10,853 nt of DNA, taken from Podochytrium sp. JEL0797. Lineage: Eukaryota > Chytridiomycota > Chytridiomycetes > Chytridiales > Chytriomycetaceae. The DNA lies in contig JADGJG010000925.1 in the NCBI GenBank assembly GCA_027596195.1, positions 1 through 10,853 on the forward strand. The letters run 5' to 3'. Shown here piece after piece: positions 1 to 7,623 of the stretch. Numbering within the stretch: position 1 is the stretch's first letter; each line of letters begins with the position of its first letter. Below the pieces are notes generated by a model, which had not been told where the DNA came from, did not search any database, and worked only from the letters and a program-made list of their open reading frames with translations. The position numbers were made by a program, and so were the translations under genes.

Positions 1-86
1 TGGCGACAACTGCAGGGTTTGAACCTGCGCACGCAGAGCGTATCGGATTTCAAGTCCGACGCCTTAGACCACTCGGCCAAGTTGTC
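1..86 (-). tRNA. tRNA-Ser(UGA): tRNA-Ser(UGA)
   Basis: Read on the minus strand this folds as a complete intronless class II tRNA. The acceptor strands are GACAACT (plus 80-86) and AGTTGTC (plus 5-11), with discriminator G at plus 4, as usual for serine. The anticodon stem TCGGA/TCCGA encloses the loop CTTGAAA, giving anticodon UGA (reads UCA). A long variable arm (ACGC-TCT-GCGT) and the T arm GCAGG-TTCAAAC-CCTGC are both visible. The internal Pol III box B, GGTTCAAACCC, is the complement of plus 15-25; the D-arm segment TGGCCGAGTGG serves as box A. The tRNA body is 4-86. Plus 1-3 reads CCA on the minus strand, directly after the discriminator; eukaryotic genes normally do not encode CCA, so this may be chance. 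The Pol III T-run would lie outside the window. Confidence 0.95.
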
Positions 87-260
87 ATGCTTTCGAATCT
101 AATTTTAAAAGATATGACAGGGTAACGAAGAGGCGTGGCAAAGTGGAATTCCAACGCAACTCAAAACGATTGAAGATCGCCATGCGAAAAGAAAACACAC
201 AACAGCAACGACACCAGAGCATCCCAAACCAATCCCAATCCGGGGTCGAGAAAAAAAATC

Positions 261-1977
261 ATGTTCCAAAACGCAACCCGACAAATCCTCTTCCGCCGCT
301 TCACCTCGACCCCTTTGATGCATCCGAAACCTGCCAACATGAGTCGCAAAGGGCTGCGGAAGCCAGTCGAAACCAAGAAACAGCCAACAGTGGTTCCTGC
401 GACCAATTTCGCCACGTCTTCGAGGTATCGTGCGAGAGCATCGAATTCAGCCCCTGTTCATGGGTTGAACCGAGCGCAAACTGATAATACCCCTCCGGAT
501 TCATCAACCGACAGCCTCCTGCAGGCCCTGAATGATTCACGTGCGTCCAAAATGGCCATTCCCGATATCCAACGGGTCCTCCTCGTCACCCGACGAGATT
601 GCGGCCTCGAAGACCTGACGATCGAAATGGCAGGACTCTGTGCGAAACGCGGGGTGGAAGCGTTTGTTGGATCCGAGATTCCGTTGGAAGGTGAGCTTAT
701 CTGTGTGATGATATGATTTTGACGGGTTTGAACAACCAGCCGCTGTGTGCCGCAAATTCCCGGATAAGATCAAGCATTGGGATCCAGCGTTTTGTCACTC
801 GCACGGATCAGAGATTGATTTGGTCGTGACGTTGGGCGGGGATGGAACCGTTTTGTACACGTCGAGTCTCTTCCAGGTATGTATGCGTGCATACCCTCCC
901 ACGCGTGAATTCGTTGCCTCGTTCGTTTCTTATTCCCTCCATTGACAGAACCGCGTTCCCCCCATCGTCCCCTTCCACCTCGGATCCCTCGGCTTCCTCA
1001 CCGTCTTCAACCACACCACCTATCAGACCGTCCTAAAAGAGATCCTAGACGGAAAACCACAACACATCAACATGCGAATGCGTTTACAGGCGGACGTGTA
1101 TTCGAAACCCGTTGAAAACGCGTCGACACGCGTGAATGAACCTCGGTATGGGGAGGATGAGGATTCGGGGCTCGGAGAGCTTGTGTTTTCGAGAAAGGTG
1201 TTGAATGAGGTGGTTGTGGATCGGGGTGTGAATAGTACGATGGTGAATTTGGATTTGTAGTTGAGTATTCTTTTGTGGTGTTTGGATTGAGGCGATTGCT
1301 TTCTGATCGCTGTGATAACAGTGGAGACGGAGACCTTATCTCAACGATCCTGGCTGATGGATTAGTTATTGCAACGCCAACTGGATCCACTGCATATAAT
1401 TTGAGTGCCGGGGGGCCTCTCGTGCATCCATCCAAATCCTCTGTTCTCGGTATTTACATCCGTTCCCATACCGCTATCCATTCTTGCTGATTCCTTTTTA
1501 TACAGTAACTCCGATTTGCCCGCACACATTGACTGCAAGGCCCATGTTGTTGCCTTCAAGCCTCGACATTCGCCTTCGAATCAGCCCTAACGCGCGCAGC
1601 ACGGCATGGGTAATATGTCTCTCGTTTTATATTCTTATCGTAAAAACTAACTCGCTCTGAATAGGTTTCATTCGATGGGAGAGACCGGTTCGAATTGACG
1701 GACGCCAATTCTGTTGTGATTCGGTCGGCGGTGGATTCTCCGTTTCCGAGTGTGTGTCGCGAAAACCCATCGAAAGGTAAACCTCTCCCTTTCTCTCTCT
1801 CTCGCTCTCTCTCTCGCTCTCTCTATGTTCCCAATATAAAATGTCGTAATTTGATTAAATTGACACCTTGTTTGTCTTCATCCAGATTGGTTCAAGTCAT
1901 TGGTGTCGTCGTTGGGCTGGAATGTGAGGAAACCGCAAAAGACACTCCGGTCTCCCACTGCATTGTCGAAACTGTAA
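261..1977 (+). CDS. NADK: ATP-NAD kinase, seven exons, 437 aa, possibly mitochondrial
   Basis: Phosphorylates NAD(H) to NADP(H) with ATP, the source of NADP for reductive and antioxidant metabolism. Exons: 261-690, 740-876, 949-1259, 1322-1449, 1506-1609, 1665-1776, 1886-1977. All six introns are GT-AG and the joined frame is 1314 nt ending in TAA. Visible family motifs are GGDGT (residues about 176-180, nucleotide binding and catalysis), HLGSLGFL just after it, NE in LNEVVVDRG (about 275-276), and [12 protein letters not shown] (about 313 on). The C-terminal half with TPICPHTL and [10 protein letters not shown] resembles the fungal Utr1/Yef1 and Pos5 kinases. The first 18 residues ([18 protein letters not shown]) are basic, hydroxylated and free of acids, like a mitochondrial presequence. 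Further in-frame ATGs at 318 and 339 could give a cytosolic form. ATG 261 is chosen as the first in-frame ATG and follows an A-rich leader; an upstream extension to 143 would need GTG. Intron 3 uses a GTTGAG donor at 1260. Family is certain; the Utr1-versus-Pos5 type is inferred. Confidence 0.95.
1791..1823 (+). repeat. (CT)n microsatellite in NAD kinase intron 6
   Basis: An interrupted CT run, with CG interruptions, lies within intron 6 (1777-1885), the longest intron of the kinase gene at 109 nt. It is pyrimidine-rich on the sense strand but sits near the donor, far from the acceptor at 1884-1885. Confidence 0.85.
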
Positions 1978-2024
1978 CATTTCTTTTCTTTTTCGGGTCA
2001 ACCATTCCAACCCTTTGAAGAGAG

Positions 2025-2030
2025 AATAAA
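2025..2030 (+). terminator. Polyadenylation signal AATAAA of NAD kinase
   Basis: A canonical AATAAA lies 47 nt after the kinase stop codon, followed by a second A-rich stretch (AGAGAATAAGG). The position fits 3'-end formation before the NDUFS8 promoter. Confidence 0.6.
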
Positions 2031-2079
2031 GAAAGAGAATAAGGTACATGACTAGCATTCGCGTTGAGAGACAGTTGGT

Positions 2080-2121
2080 GATGTGATCACATCGACGCGT
2101 TTCGAAATCGCGTCTCGAAAT
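2080..2121 (+). promoter_or_regulatory. Palindrome plus 13-nt tandem repeat upstream of NDUFS8
   Basis: GATGTGATCACATC at 2080-2093 is a perfect 14-bp palindrome. It is followed by two tandem 13-nt units, CGCGTTTCGAAAT (2096-2108) and CGCGTCTCGAAAT (2109-2121), differing at one base. The block ends 23 nt before the NDUFS8 ATG, within the 167 bp separating it from the kinase stop codon. It may be a transcription-factor site cluster or part of the 5' UTR; no factor can be named from the sequence. Confidence 0.4.
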
Positions 2122-2144
2122 CGCTCAAGACAAAAAACGAAAAA

Positions 2145-3097
2145 ATGCACGTTGCTCTGTCTGTGGGCCTTCTCGCGCGCACACGCCTGGCAGCGCGTGT
2201 CCCTATGGCAGCAGCGTCTGGGTTTGGTGCGCTGCGCGCCTACACGACACCCACGCATCTGCGCAAGGACTCGACCGAGGCCTTCCGCACCCAGCGCCTT
2301 GCCGCCGACGCCAAGGCTGCCGAGTACAAGATGGGCACGCTCGACAAGTACGTGCCTTCTTAGTCTAGTAGCAGTGCTGTTGTAGTGTCTGTTGTTTGAT
2401 CGAGTGTGATCTCACTCCAACCCCAACAGAGCCGCCCAAGAACTCTTCTTCACAGAAATCCTGCGAACCATGTGGCTCGTGCTCGAGCAAATGTTCAAAA
2501 CCCCTTACACCATCATGTACCCCTTCGAAAAGGGCCCCCTGAGCCCGCGCTTCCGCGGCGAGCACGCCCTCAGAAGATATCCCACAGGTTGCGTCCCTTC
2601 CCTTCGTTCCCCCAAAGTGTTGGCTAACGCCCTTCCCGCCAGGCGAGGAGCGCTGCATCTCTTGCAAGCTCTGCGAGGCCATCTGCCCCGCCCAGGCCAT
2701 CACTATCGAGTCTGAGCCGCGTGAGGACGGCGCCCGTCGCACGACCAGATACGATATTGACATGACCAAATGTATTTACTGCGGAATGTGTCAGGAGGCG
2801 TGTCCTGTTGATGCCATTGTCGAGGTGAGGACACGAATTCTTTTATGGGGATCGCACGGGAAACGATTCGGCGAATTTTTTTTTGTTGGTTTGGTGGTGG
2901 TGCTCGCGATCTTCGAATCCTTTTTTTGGCGGTTCCCCCCCTGATGCGTTTCTCTTTATTCGCAGGGCCCCAACTTTGAGTACGCTACCGAGACCCACGA
3001 AGAATTGCTGTACAACAAGGAAAAGTTGTTGGCGAACGGAGACAAGTGGGAACCCGAAATTGCGCGCAACTTGAAGGCTGATCACTTGTACCGTTGA
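2145..3097 (+). CDS. NDUFS8: NADH:ubiquinone oxidoreductase (complex I) TYKY/NDUFS8 subunit, four exons, 224 aa
   Basis: Peripheral-arm complex I subunit that holds iron-sulfur clusters N6a and N6b and passes electrons towards ubiquinone in the mitochondrial inner membrane. Exons: 2145-2347, 2430-2587, 2643-2824, 2966-3097; introns are 82, 55 and 141 nt, all GT-AG, giving 675 nt. Two ferredoxin motifs bind the clusters: [12 protein letters not shown] (Cys125, 128, 131, 135) and [12 protein letters not shown] (Cys164, 167, 170, 174). The family signature [18 protein letters not shown] precedes them, and the C-terminal segment [22 protein letters not shown] is typical. About the first 31 residues are rich in Arg and Ala without acids and end near LRAYTT, consistent with a cleaved presequence. 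Length matches the family. The ATG at 2145 follows an A-rich leader. All eight cysteines are present, so the gene appears intact. Confidence 0.97.
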
Positions 3098-3132
3098 AAA
3101 GAGTGTGGGAATAATCGAAGGATTCACGAGAA

Positions 3133-3138
3133 AATAAA
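3133..3138 (+). terminator. Polyadenylation signal AATAAA of NDUFS8
   Basis: AATAAA lies 35 nt after the NDUFS8 stop codon, only 12 nt before the opposing signal of the convergent dynein gene, so the two transcripts probably overlap at their 3' ends. Confidence 0.6.
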
Positions 3139-3150
3139 ATTGACTACAAA

Positions 3151-3156
3151 TTTATT
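3151..3156 (-). terminator. Polyadenylation signal AATAAA of the DNAI2-like gene
   Basis: TTTATT on the plus strand reads AATAAA on the minus strand, 18 nt past the dynein stop codon (3175-3177). It is the only canonical signal in the 77-bp convergent gap for this strand. Confidence 0.55.
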
Positions 3157-3174
3157 TTTGGTGATAAAAGAATA

Positions 3175-5632
3175 TTAACTCGATGCCTCCGCCGGTCTCG
3201 CAAGATACCCAATATCCCCCTCCGACAAGCCGTCATTGATTGTCTGGAAAAACTCGTCGTCGGCCGTCTTGATGAGTTCGTCCAATGCGGATCCAGTCGG
3301 TTTGAGGTTCGACGAGTTGGGTCTCTTTTGGGCCGCCTTGATTCTCTTTTCACGCGCAGACGCTTCGAGTGTCTTTTCGCGTTTGGCTTCTCTTTCGAGC
3401 ATCTGCAAAAAAGAGGGTATAAGTGAACATGAAACGCTCTCTCCCCCCCACTTCCCACCGTCTTTAGAAAAGGGAACAAAAAATTAAAATCAAAAACACG
3501 ACAAAATATACCTGAGAAAAGATGGCCTTCTCATTATTCTGCATCTTACTCAACCCATTGCTAACCTCCAAAATGGTCGTCGTCCCATCCCTCGCCGTCG
3601 CCGCAATCAATTTCCCATGATCCTGCACCTTGATGGAATGCAACGGTGCCTGACTCACTTGCACCGTGAGTGTTGGTTCGTTTTGCTTGAACACGTAATC
3701 CCACACGTCGATTGTGCCGTCCATTTTGGCCGTGTAAAAGAGGGACGGGCGCGTCGTGGACCAGCAGGCGTCGGTGAGGTAGGACATGGAGTATTTGGTT
3801 GTCATGATGGGAGATTTGATGTCTTCTACCCAGATCTGGGGGACCGCGGATGTTATTTTTTGGGTGGGGGAAGGGGGGAGGGGGGGGGGGGGTTCTTACG
3901 CTGGTCTTCCAGTCACCGACGGACAAGAAGTTTTTGGTAAAGAAGGGGTTTCTCTGAGAGGTGTATTGTGTGTGTGGAAACGTGTGTATACGTAAGTATC
4001 CCCAATTTAAAAAACAAACAAAAGGGGGGGGGGGGGTGTTCACCTGCAACGCGTACACGGGCCCATGATGCCCAGGATAAATGTGCGTAATCTTTTCACC
4101 CGGGTTCTTGGCCTTTTTGTTGCACATGAAGATGGATCCGTTTTCGGCGCCGACCATGAATTTCGTGGGCTGAAAACGCGTTAGAGAAAAAATGAGGGGG
4201 GTGCAGGGTGGTGGTTAGGTTTTCTCCCTTCTTCCTCACCATGGTAGTTTCAAAGTCCAACACAGTGCCTCCCACAATGTTTCCATTCTTTTCAGGGTCC
4301 AGCAACAAACTCTCAGTGGGTTCAGCAAATTTGCGAATGTCCCACCAATGCACTTGCCCGTCAGTCGACACGGAAAAGAATTCACAACCTGAAAGGATTT
4401 TTTTGTGGGGTGGGGGGTTAATTGTTTTGTTTTTTACGCGTTTTTTGTTCCGCGGGTCATTCAACATACCAGATTTCGATTGCACCCATGAGAGGTTGTA
4501 GACGGGGTCTCTGTGACTCTTTTCAATCGTGGAAGTGTCTACGGGGTAAGCTCCCTTTCTTGTATCCCAGTAGGCTGAATTTTTTACCATAGAAATTAGC
4601 TATATTATCCCACTCCAAAGGAACCAAGAGAAACACAAAAAAACCACAACAAACTCACACAACAACCCATTATAACTCCCGCCCACAAGAATATGCGGAT
4701 CCTTCGGGTTATACTTGATGCACACTAACGGACTCGACGGCGTGAGGGTTTGATCAGGCGTGTTTGGGTTCTCCACGTCCCAAATGTACGAATCGAACGA
4801 CATGTTGGCGGGGGTTTTTTGAAACTCGAGTTGAGAGTAGGCGACGGCGATTTTGTGGCCGTCGTCGGGGTACCAGGACACGTAGGTGGCGGCTCTTTTG
4901 ATTCGGTTGGGGTCGCTGTTTTTTGTTTTGTGAAAAAAAGTGAATTTAGAAAGAATGTTTTAAAAAAAACGCGTTATAATAATCGCGTGAAAGCGAAATA
5001 AGAGGGTTTTTTACCGATACACGTTTAACGATTTCGCACTCGGAGGTTCCACAATCGCCGCATCAGGTGTATCCACGAAATACTCTTCATAAATATCAAT
5101 CGCGTTGTTTTGTTTAATACAATGCTCCATCGTGCCTCCCATATTCATGACACTTTTCATGTATTCTTCGTCCTTTTCGATCTTTTTCTTGTATCGGATC
5201 GTGTGCTCGACGTCTGTGATGTCCACGTCTTTGGGCCAGCCGCCTTGCGTGTGGAGGATGCCGCGGGAGCAGAGGACGAAGGATTCGGTGTTGACCTATG
5301 GGGTGGTGCGAGTGGGGAGGGGGGGGGGGGTGGGTTTTTGCATGTCAAAAAATGGTTTGGGTGGGTGGTGTCGGAGAGATGTTGCGCGGAAATGCGAAAA
5401 AGACGCGATCGCAACCCCCCCTTCTGTCCCGGTAATATTCTATTATTACCTCATGTTCACTCTTCTCCGGGACACTCTGGACCTCGGCAAAACACGGGTT
5501 CCGTTCGACATAGTTTTTCATGCAACTCGGGTCCGGGAGGATCGAGACGGCCGTTTCGCAGGGTCGGTCTCTGAAGGTGGTTTGTTTTCCAAATTCGCGG
5601 CGTTTGCGTTGGTAGACGTAAACGACTTCCAT
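3175..5632 (-). CDS. DNAI2: Axonemal outer-arm dynein intermediate chain 2 (DNAI2/ODA6/IC69 type), nine exons, 568 aa
   Basis: WD-repeat intermediate chain of the flagellar outer dynein arm, needed to assemble the arm and dock its heavy chains on axonemal doublets. Exons in transcription order: 5632-5450, 5295-5015, 4915-4659, 4574-4470, 4388-4240, 4169-4044, 3953-3900, 3835-3512, 3402-3175. The eight GT-AG introns (64-154 nt) restore a 1707-nt frame. The N-terminus [17 protein letters not shown], the block [20 protein letters not shown] and the step [19 protein letters not shown] are hallmarks of this subfamily rather than of cytoplasmic dynein chains. WD-type units run from about residue 155 to 490, with Trp-Asp pairs in SYIWD (W200), YWDTRKG (W243), HWWDIRK (W291) and IDVWDY (W430). 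GDWKTSIW (about 380-387) replaces the usual GDWTARIW-type blade end. A charged tail beginning [10 protein letters not shown] closes the protein; it lacks the long Glu-rich extension of the vertebrate protein. Divergent from the LSB5-like gene and convergent with NDUFS8. Confidence 0.96.
3867..3892. repeat. G-rich homopolymer tract in DNAI2 intron 7
   Basis: Short and long runs of G on the plus strand, read as C on the sense strand of the dynein gene, fill much of the 64-nt intron 3836-3899. The longest run starts a few bases after the GTAAGA donor. Exact length may be unreliable because of homopolymer sequencing error. Confidence 0.8.
4024..4036. repeat. G13 homopolymer in DNAI2 intron 6
   Basis: An uninterrupted run of 13 G on the plus strand (C on the sense strand) starts 7 nt downstream of the GTGAAC donor of intron 3954-4043. 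Its placement near the donor repeats what is seen in intron 7. Confidence 0.85.
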
Positions 5633-5830
5633 CTTTAGACGGCGGTGGTGGTGGCGAGGGCTTTTTTTTTGGTGTGATAGAATTGTCGCGGGGGCGGTTC
5701 GCCTATCCCCCCCCCCCCCCCTTCCTCATCCTCCTCCTCTCCCTTTAAAAATGAATTAATATTTTCTTTTCCTTGTCCTTCTTCTCCTTCTTTCTCTGCG
5801 ATAAAAATAAACGAAAAAAACCCACCAACC
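5633..5830. promoter_or_regulatory. Divergent promoter region between DNAI2 and LSB5-like genes, with C15 tract
   Basis: The 198 bp between the two start codons must carry both promoters or both 5' UTRs. It contains a C15 run at 5707-5721 followed by a CCT/TCC-rich stretch, then an AT-rich patch (about 5746-5768, including TTAATATTTTC) and a pyrimidine-rich block. Immediately before the LSB5-like ATG is an A-rich leader ending ACCAACC. No clear TATA box or named motif can be fixed. Confidence 0.6.
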
Positions 5831-7481
5831 ATGTTCGCCAAGATCTTTGGCAGCAAGAAAGACGAAGCTCCCCCCACAGGAGAGATTGCAACCACCATCA
5901 TTGGTAAACCGCATTCCAGAAAGTGGGCAGAGTGTCAACCTGGCAACACCCCACCTTGGCCCTTACCAGACGTTCGAAACTGATCGATTCCTCCCAAATT
6001 AGATCTCGCCACCAACTCTGCCGCCCCCGAAGTCGACTGGCCCTCCGTCTTCAGCACCGTCGAACTCATCAAGGCATACTACCCCACCCCGAACCCAAAG
6101 GAAGGGTAATCAACCCCCCGCATCTCAAATACGCCACACTCAAAGTTCCTCCCCTGCCCACACCCAGATGTCTCCAAGCCCTCAAAGCGATCCGATTCCG
6201 TCTCGAATCCGAAGACCCCGTCGTGATTAACTACACGCTCACCCTCCTCGACACGTGTTTTAAGAACTGCGATCGTACATTTCAAATCGAGGTCGGGCAG
6301 AAGGAATTTACGAAATATTTGCAGCGGTTTTTGGAGAGACCTGTTGAGTAGCCCTTCTTTTTTTTCTTTCTGTCTGCATGTGTGTGTGTGTGTGTGTGTG
6401 CGTGTGCGTGTGCGGGTGAGGAGGGAATTCTAAATTTGCGGACTCTCTGTCTCTCCACCCCAGACCCTCGCCCCCGAAAACCGCGGCCAATGCCTCGAAC
6501 TCATCGCTGACTGGTCCACCCAAACCGACGTGTCCGAAATCAAACGCCTGTTCGAAACCCTCGTCAAGGCAGGGTACAGATTCACGCCCGAATCTTTGTC
6601 CAAAGTGTCCCCACAGGTGTTGGAATCTCTGCGTCGAACGCATGGAACACCTGCGGTGGTTTATACTTCTTCGAATGGGTTTGGTGGCGGGGTGCAGCAG
6701 CAGCAGCCCAATTTTGCGCCACAGGGGAGACAGCAGCGGGTGGATGAAGTGAGTCCCGAAGAGAGGGTCAAGTGGGTTCAGCATGACATTGGGTTGTGTG
6801 AAAATAGTGTCGCGATTCTCGTTGAAACGTTGAATTTTGCGGAGCCTGGAGAGGATGTGTCCCGAAACGAGATTGCGGTGGTGAGTGAGGGAGAAAAGCC
6901 CTGCTTTGATGGATTCCATGATTTGGCCAATGTTTCCCCCTAATTCGAATCGATTTTGAATTGGTTTTTGCCAGGAATCCTTCAACCGCTGCGTGGACCT
7001 CCAAAGACGCATCATTGACTTGATTGAAAAAGTCCAAGAACCGGAACTCGTGGACAAACTCATCACTTGCAATTCGTCCATCGTGGCTGCTTTGGATCAG
7101 TTCAACGCCATGAAATCCAAGACGGTCACCCCTGTGACGACGACAATCCCATCAGTCCCACTCCTTTCGACAACCGCGCCCATGATTGATTTCGACGCAC
7201 CCGCGGTTCAGGCACCACCCACCACTGCTGCGCGTGGATACGCTGCTGGAGGTGCTGCAGCGCCGTTGCAGTTGCCAGTGGAGATTCAGGGTGGACCGGT
7301 GCAGCTTTCAATGGAGCCTGTTGGGTACACGATTGGCGGGTTTGATTCGTCGTCGTCGTCGTCTTCGGGTCCGGGGAATCCGTTTGAAGTAACGGGTAGT
7401 GGGAGTGGGTCTCATGCGGCGGGGGGCAGTGGGAGTGGGTCGCGTGCGGCCGAGGCGCCGGGGAATCCGTTCAAAGATTGA
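5831..7481 (+). CDS. LSB5: VHS-GAT domain endocytic adaptor with C-terminal NPF motifs (LSB5-like), five exons, 424 aa
   Basis: Probable adaptor linking ubiquitinated cargo or Arf GTPases to endocytosis and cortical actin, as yeast Lsb5 does. Exons: 5831-5903, 6003-6105, 6168-6342, 6464-6880, 6975-7481; four GT-AG introns (62-121 nt) give a 1275-nt frame. A VHS superhelix spans about residues 18-158, with ALKAIRFRLESEDPVV and LTLLDTCFKNCDRTFQIEV as its core. A GAT three-helix region spans about 214-305 (EERVKWVQHD to LDQFNAMKSK). The tail is low complexity, with a clathrin-box-like MIDFD, a Ser run from GTC/GTCG repeats, two GSGSGS(H/R)AA units, and two NPF motifs at 391-393 and 420-422. The protein ends in NPFKD, matching the NPFxD ligand of Sla1-type domains. 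No GAE ear domain is present, which argues against GGA. Intron 3 has a GTTGAGT donor and a (TG)11 tract. Family is well supported; orthology with LSB5 is inferred from the VHS-GAT-NPF layout. Confidence 0.88.
6379..6400 (+). repeat. (TG)11 microsatellite in LSB5-like intron 3
   Basis: Eleven uninterrupted TG dinucleotides, continued by CGTGTGCGTGTGCGGGTG, lie in intron 6343-6463. Such tracts are length-polymorphic, and TG repeats are bound by splicing regulators in animals; any role here is unknown. Confidence 0.95.
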
Positions 7482-7520
7482 TTATAGGCTCATGCCATTT
7501 GGTTTAGTTTAAGAAGGCAG

Positions 7521-7528
7521 TAAATATA
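7521..7528 (+). promoter_or_regulatory. AT-rich TAAATATA element between LSB5-like and coiled-coil genes
   Basis: The 142 bp between the LSB5-like stop and the next ATG contain one AT-rich element, TAAATATA, about 96 nt before the downstream ATG. It could be a TATA-like box for that gene or an A/T-rich 3'-end signal for the upstream gene; no canonical AATAAA is seen here. Confidence 0.3.
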
Positions 7529-7623
7529 GTTTGAATTTGTGTTTCCCGACTTCAGCGTCAGGAAAGATTGAATTCAACAAAAAGCTGCGAAATCCGGACA
7601 TCGCATCACCAACTTCAAACAGC

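Noticed and set aside
143..484. Open frame from 143 on the plus strand overlapping the kinase start
   Set aside because: It begins with GTG, shows no family motif, and overlaps the well-supported NAD kinase exon 1 in another frame.
6308..7081. 257-codon open frame on the minus strand
   Set aside because: It lies opposite VHS-GAT exons and includes a His-Thr run from the TG microsatellite. The plus strand has conserved domains and correct splice sites there.
7531..7623. Upstream extension of the coiled-coil protein starting at 7531
   Set aside because: The codon at 7531 is TTG, not ATG. A nuclear gene would start at the first ATG of this frame, 7624, so this stretch is treated as 5' UTR or intergenic.
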